This document shows, one piece after another, positions 60,975 through 64,000 of a DNA stretch of 64,000 nucleotides (its first letter is position 1; each line of letters begins with the position of its first letter). The notes under the pieces are model-generated. The model saw nothing but the letters and a program-made list of their open reading frames with translations. It had not been told where the DNA came from and did no database searches. A program made the position numbers and the translations under genes. Source of the DNA: Gaiellasilicea sp963784895 (GTDB lineage: Bacteria; Actinomycetota; Thermoleophilia; Gaiellales; Gaiellaceae); assembly GCA_963784895.1 (NCBI GenBank), contig CAWATM010000004.1, positions 47,992 to 111,991 on the forward strand, given 5' to 3'.

Positions 60975-62290
60975 GCCGCCACCGCCGTCCGCTGCGCCCC
61001 GCGGAGCGTCGTCGAGGTGGCGCTCTCGATCAGTACGTCGACGAGCTCCCCCGGTTCCGCGCCGCCCGCGAAGTTGACGGTGACGTTGCCGCGTGTGCGG
61101 CCGCGCAGGAGCGTCGCATCGGTGCGGCTCGCCCCTTCGACCAGCACCTCCTCGACGGCGCCGACCCGCGCGGCGTTCCGCTCCGCCGCGATCCGCTGGA
61201 CGACGTCGACGAGCCGCTCGAGCCGTTCGTGCTTGACCTCCTCCGCGACCTGCTCCGGCATCGCGGCCGCCTCGGTGCCCTGCCGCGGCGAGTAGATGAA
61301 GGTGAAGGCGCTGTCGTAGCGCACGGTCTCGACGACCTCGAGCGTCTCCTGGAAGTCGACCTCGGTCTCGCCGGGGAAGCCGACGATCACGTCCGTGCCG
61401 AGCGCGAGTCCCGGGATCGCGGCGCGCAGCTTGGCGACGAGCCGCAGGTAGCGGTCGCGGTCGTAGGTGCGCCGCATCGCCTTCAGAATCCGGCTCGAGC
61501 CGGACTGGAGCGGCAGGTGGATGTGCTCGCAGACGGCGTCGCACTCGGCCATCGCCGCGATCACGGGGTCCCGGAAGTCCTTCGGGTGCGGGCTCGTGAA
61601 GCGGATCCGTTCGATCCCGTCGACCGCGTCGCAGGCACGCAGGAGCTCACCGAACTCGGTCTCGAGCTCCGGGCGCAGGTCGCGGCCCCAGGAGTTGACG
61701 TTCTGGCCGAGCAGCGTGATCTCCCTGACCCCGTCGGCGGCGAGCCGGGTCACCTCGGCGACGATCTCCCCCGGACGGCGGCTCTGCTCGCGCCCGCGCA
61801 CGGCGGGGACGATGCAGTAGGCGCACTTGGAGTTGCAGCCCATCGAAACCTGCACCCAGGCGCTGAAGGAGCGCTCGCGGTGCATCGGCAGGTCGCCTGC
61901 GAAGTGCTCGTGGGTGCCGAACCGGCCCCGCGGGGCGTGACCGCCGGCGCCGATCCACTCGCCGAGGTGCGGGATCGAGCCGGGGCCGAAGGCGACGTCG
62001 ACCTGCGGATAGAGGTCGAAGATCCGCTCGCGCTGCGCCTCGGCGTAGCAGCCGCCGACGGCGATCACGAGGTCGGGATCGCGCCGCTTGCGCGCGCCGG
62101 CGTCACCGAGGTAGGCGGCGAGCTTCGTGTCGGGCTTCTCACGGATCGTGCACGTGTTGAAGACGAGCACGTCTGCGCTCTCCTGAGAGGGCGCCTCGCC
62201 GAGCCCGAGTGACTCGAGCATGCCCTTGATCCGCTCCGAGTCGTGGGCGTTCATCTGGCAGCCGAACGTGGTGACGTGGTAGCGCCTCAC
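60971..62290 (-). CDS. miaB: tRNA-2-methylthio-N6-dimethylallyladenosine synthase
   Basis: A 439-residue radical-SAM methylthiotransferase. N-terminal UPF0004 cysteines are in TTFGCQMN, FNTCTIRE and GGCYAE; the SAM cluster is CNSKCAYC; a TRAM domain closes it (RGRTRGNVTVNF). It finishes ms2i6A37 after MiaA. Start GTG 62290; TACACT lies 8 nt upstream. Confidence 0.95.
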   Translation of the reverse strand: MRRYHVTTFGCQMNAHDSERIKGMLESLGLGEAPSQESADVLVFNTCTIREKPDTKLAAYLGDAGARKRRDPDLVIAVGGCYAEAQRERIFDLYPQVDVAFGPGSIPHLGEWIGAGGHAPRGRFGTHEHFAGDLPMHRERSFSAWVQVSMGCNSKCAYCIVPAVRGREQSRRPGEIVAEVTRLAADGVREITLLGQNVNSWGRDLRPELETEFGELLRACDAVDGIERIRFTSPHPKDFRDPVIAAMAECDAVCEHIHLPLQSGSSRILKAMRRTYDRDRYLRLVAKLRAAIPGLALGTDVIVGFPGETEVDFQETLEVVETVRYDSAFTFIYSPRQGTEAAAMPEQVAEEVKHERLERLVDVVQRIAAERNAARVGAVEEVLVEGASRTDATLLRGRTRGNVTVNFAGGAEPGELVDVLIESATSTTLRGAQRTAVAA

Positions 62291-62347
62291 GGTCGCGAAG
62301 TGTATCCCCGGGATCGAGCCGCCCCGGGCGAAGGCACTGTGCGTGTT

Positions 62348-62361
62348 TGAACGAACGTTTA
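62348..62361. promoter_or_regulatory. Possible LexA-like box
   Basis: TGAACGAACGTTTA fits the actinobacterial SOS box CGAACRNRYGTTYC at all but the first and last positions. It lies between divergent miaB and the secreted-protein gene. A single match of this kind can be chance. Confidence 0.3.
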
Positions 62362-62425
62362 CACGGCAGACACCGAATGCCCACAAACCGGGCGTAGATT
62401 CCGCCCCAGACCGGAGGTGGTTTCG

Positions 62426-63991
62426 ATGAGGATTCGTCTCGCATTCCTGCCGCTGATCGTGCTTCCGTTTCTCGGGACGACCGGCACGAGCGTCGCCGCG
62501 GAAGCCGGAACGACGAACGGGCGGATCATCTTCGTCTCGGCGGACCGCAACGGCATCGCCTCCATGAATCCCGACGGGAGCGGGATCTGGGGTCTCATGC
62601 TCGGCGGGAATGACGGTGAGCCGTCGTGGTCGGCGGATGGATCACGTCTCGCCGTCGCGGTTCGGTGGCCGGGGATCGAGGGGATCACCGTCATGGACCC
62701 TCAGGGTTGGATCAGCCGCCGCCGGCTGACGTTCAGCGCATCAGACAGCCACCCGTCCTGGTCGCCTGACGGCACGACGATCGCCTTCTCGGGCAACGGC
62801 GACATCGCGCTCGTTCCGGCTGCCGGCGGTTCGATGACACGGATCACGTCCGGGCCAGAGCTCGATCTCGAGCCGTCCTGGTCCCCGGACGGCACGACGA
62901 TCGCGTTTACGCGGAACAGCCTCGACGGGACCAGCGTCTGGACCTTGGACGTCGCAACGGGAAAGGCCGTCCTCGCCGTCTCCGGCGACCCGTTCGGGGC
63001 GGCGGCACCGAGCTGGTCCCCGCGCGGCGAACTGACGTACGTCGTCGGCGACACCGCGTACGCGCGATCGGCCGACGGACGCGTCGCCCGGCTCGTCACG
63101 CCGGTCGACTATGGCACGTCGATCGCGTGGGCGCCGGACGGGAGCCGCTTCCTCTTCGTCTCGGGCGGCGGGATCTCGGTAGCCGGTCGAGACGGCGAGG
63201 TGCTCGGCCGCCTTGCCCCAGGCACGTCTCCCGCCTGGCAGCCGCTGCCGGACACGAACGACGGCTGCACCCTGCGAGGGACGGCGGGCGCCGACATTCT
63301 CGTCGGGACGCCGGGCAACGACATCCTCTGCGGGCTTGCGGGCGACGACACCCTGCTCGGACTCGACGGAGCCGACTTGATCATGGGTGGGCCTGGCAAC
63401 GACTGGATTGCGGGCGGCCAAGCGAACGACCGGCTCCTCGGCCAAGCGGGGTCCGACCGACTGGATGCCCGGGACGGGCGTACCGACACGGTCGACGGAG
63501 GTGCGGGGACCGACACGGGCCTCCTCGAGCCTCGGGACGGAACGCGCTCGGTGGAGCGCCGGCGGCTCGACGGCAACCTCGCCGCGTGGCGGCCGGTACG
63601 CGCGTCGGGTCTCGGGATCCCGGATCCGCCGGAGCGCGCGGTCGACGGTCTGGCGGGCGATGCATGGAACAGCGGCGGCTGGCCACCTGCGTGGATCGAG
63701 GTCGACCTGCTCCGACCGACGGACATCGGCACGATCCGGCTCGTTACCGGACCGCAGCCGGCCGGGGTCACGCATCTCGTTCTCGGCAAGGGCCCGTCGA
63801 CACGGGGCGCGTACAGGCTCCTCCGCGTGATCAAGGGACCGACGGCCGCCGGCCAGGAGGTCGTGCTGGGGTCGAGGCGTCCCTGGCTCGGAATCCGTTG
63901 GCTGCGGATCGCGACTGATCCAGGCGGGAGTGGTGGCGCGCAGTGGGTCTCGTGGCAGGAGATCGAGGTGTACGCGCCGAGCCGCCGCTGA
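62426..63991 (+). CDS. Secreted TolB-like beta-propeller / RTX calcium-repeat protein
   Basis: A 521-residue exported protein. Signal peptide 1-27 (MRIRLAFLPLIVLPFLGTTG). Residues 35-270 are TolB/WD40-like propeller blades (SWSADGSRLAV, PSWSPDGTTIAF twice, IAWAPDGSRFLF). Residues 290-365 are RTX-type GGxGxD repeats (GNDILCGLAGDDTLLGLDGA), which fold on Ca2+ after export. The last 130 residues resemble a discoidin/F5-8C-like carbohydrate-binding sandwich (PPAWIEVDLLRPTDIGTIRL). GGAGGTGG precedes the ATG. Function unknown; probably a surface or matrix protein. Confidence 0.88.
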   Translation: MRIRLAFLPLIVLPFLGTTGTSVAAEAGTTNGRIIFVSADRNGIASMNPDGSGIWGLMLGGNDGEPSWSADGSRLAVAVRWPGIEGITVMDPQGWISRRRLTFSASDSHPSWSPDGTTIAFSGNGDIALVPAAGGSMTRITSGPELDLEPSWSPDGTTIAFTRNSLDGTSVWTLDVATGKAVLAVSGDPFGAAAPSWSPRGELTYVVGDTAYARSADGRVARLVTPVDYGTSIAWAPDGSRFLFVSGGGISVAGRDGEVLGRLAPGTSPAWQPLPDTNDGCTLRGTAGADILVGTPGNDILCGLAGDDTLLGLDGADLIMGGPGNDWIAGGQANDRLLGQAGSDRLDARDGRTDTVDGGAGTDTGLLEPRDGTRSVERRRLDGNLAAWRPVRASGLGIPDPPERAVDGLAGDAWNSGGWPPAWIEVDLLRPTDIGTIRLVTGPQPAGVTHLVLGKGPSTRGAYRLLRVIKGPTAAGQEVVLGSRRPWLGIRWLRIATDPGGSGGAQWVSWQEIEVYAPSRR

Positions 63992-64000
63992 GGCCCGGCT

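Overview
The window is a 64 kb piece of a high-G+C, gene-dense bacterial chromosome. The gene families point to an actinobacterium, and my inference is a deep-branching one of the Thermoleophilia type. The clues are a MurT/GatD pair, a GarA-like FHA gene followed by an FtsR-like MerR gene, a single-motif RsiG-like c-di-GMP anti-sigma, tandem RpoD-type sigma factors, and many genes that appear to start directly at the transcription start (TANNNT, 6 nt, then ATG or GTG). The lineage was not tested by any search.

Layout. 1-2.4 kb: 3' end of proS, a small XRE regulator and a secreted protein. 2.5-15.4 kb: a central-carbon cassette of universal stress protein, pyruvate phosphate dikinase, a secreted alpha/beta hydrolase, GAPDH, a five-gene operon (GltD-like flavoprotein plus pyruvate:ferredoxin oxidoreductase gamma, delta, alpha and beta), a degenerate HAD protein and a zinc alcohol dehydrogenase. 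Together these interconvert PEP, pyruvate and acetyl-CoA and dispose of reductant. 15.6-20.5 kb: tRNA-Pro(GGG) followed by an accessory stretch of secreted or unknown proteins, a secreted Hcp-fold protein, a membrane-anchored hexapeptide-repeat protein and a probable integrase relic; it looks like a decayed integrated element. 20.6-28 kb: GH99-like hydrolase, formimidoylglutamate deiminase, pgsA, a nucleotidyltransferase/phosphomannomutase fusion, then rsiG-like, FHA, MerR and apt. 28-32.5 kb: CHRD protein, small membrane proteins, uppP and an EamA transporter. 32.5-39.3 kb: two tail-to-tail sigma factors, a stand-alone class II amidotransferase domain, an HNH-repeat DNA-binding protein and a membrane GGDEF plus HD-GYP protein. 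39.4-43.7 kb: a secreted subtilase with SWSDV repeats, then murT-gatD. 43.8-51.2 kb: an accessory stretch with five copies of a short repeat, truncated genes, a 210-bp duplication, and an intact two-component plus ABC-export operon. 51.2-64 kb: DHFR-like protein, PLP decarboxylase, Nudix/MazG divergent pair, hflX, the succinylase lysine genes dapE-dapC-dapD facing miaB-epimerase-miaA-dapF, and a secreted TolB/RTX/discoidin-like protein.

The most unusual observations are: a DapF homologue in which both catalytic cysteines are serine; a systematic leaderless-promoter signature; the exact RsiG c-di-GMP signature in an 80-residue protein; a dispersed repeat that tails minus-strand genes, together with a duplicated gene fragment; and two multi-motif degenerate enzymes (the HAD protein and the phosphomannomutase half of the fusion). 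No CRISPR array, rRNA or intact insertion sequence was seen.
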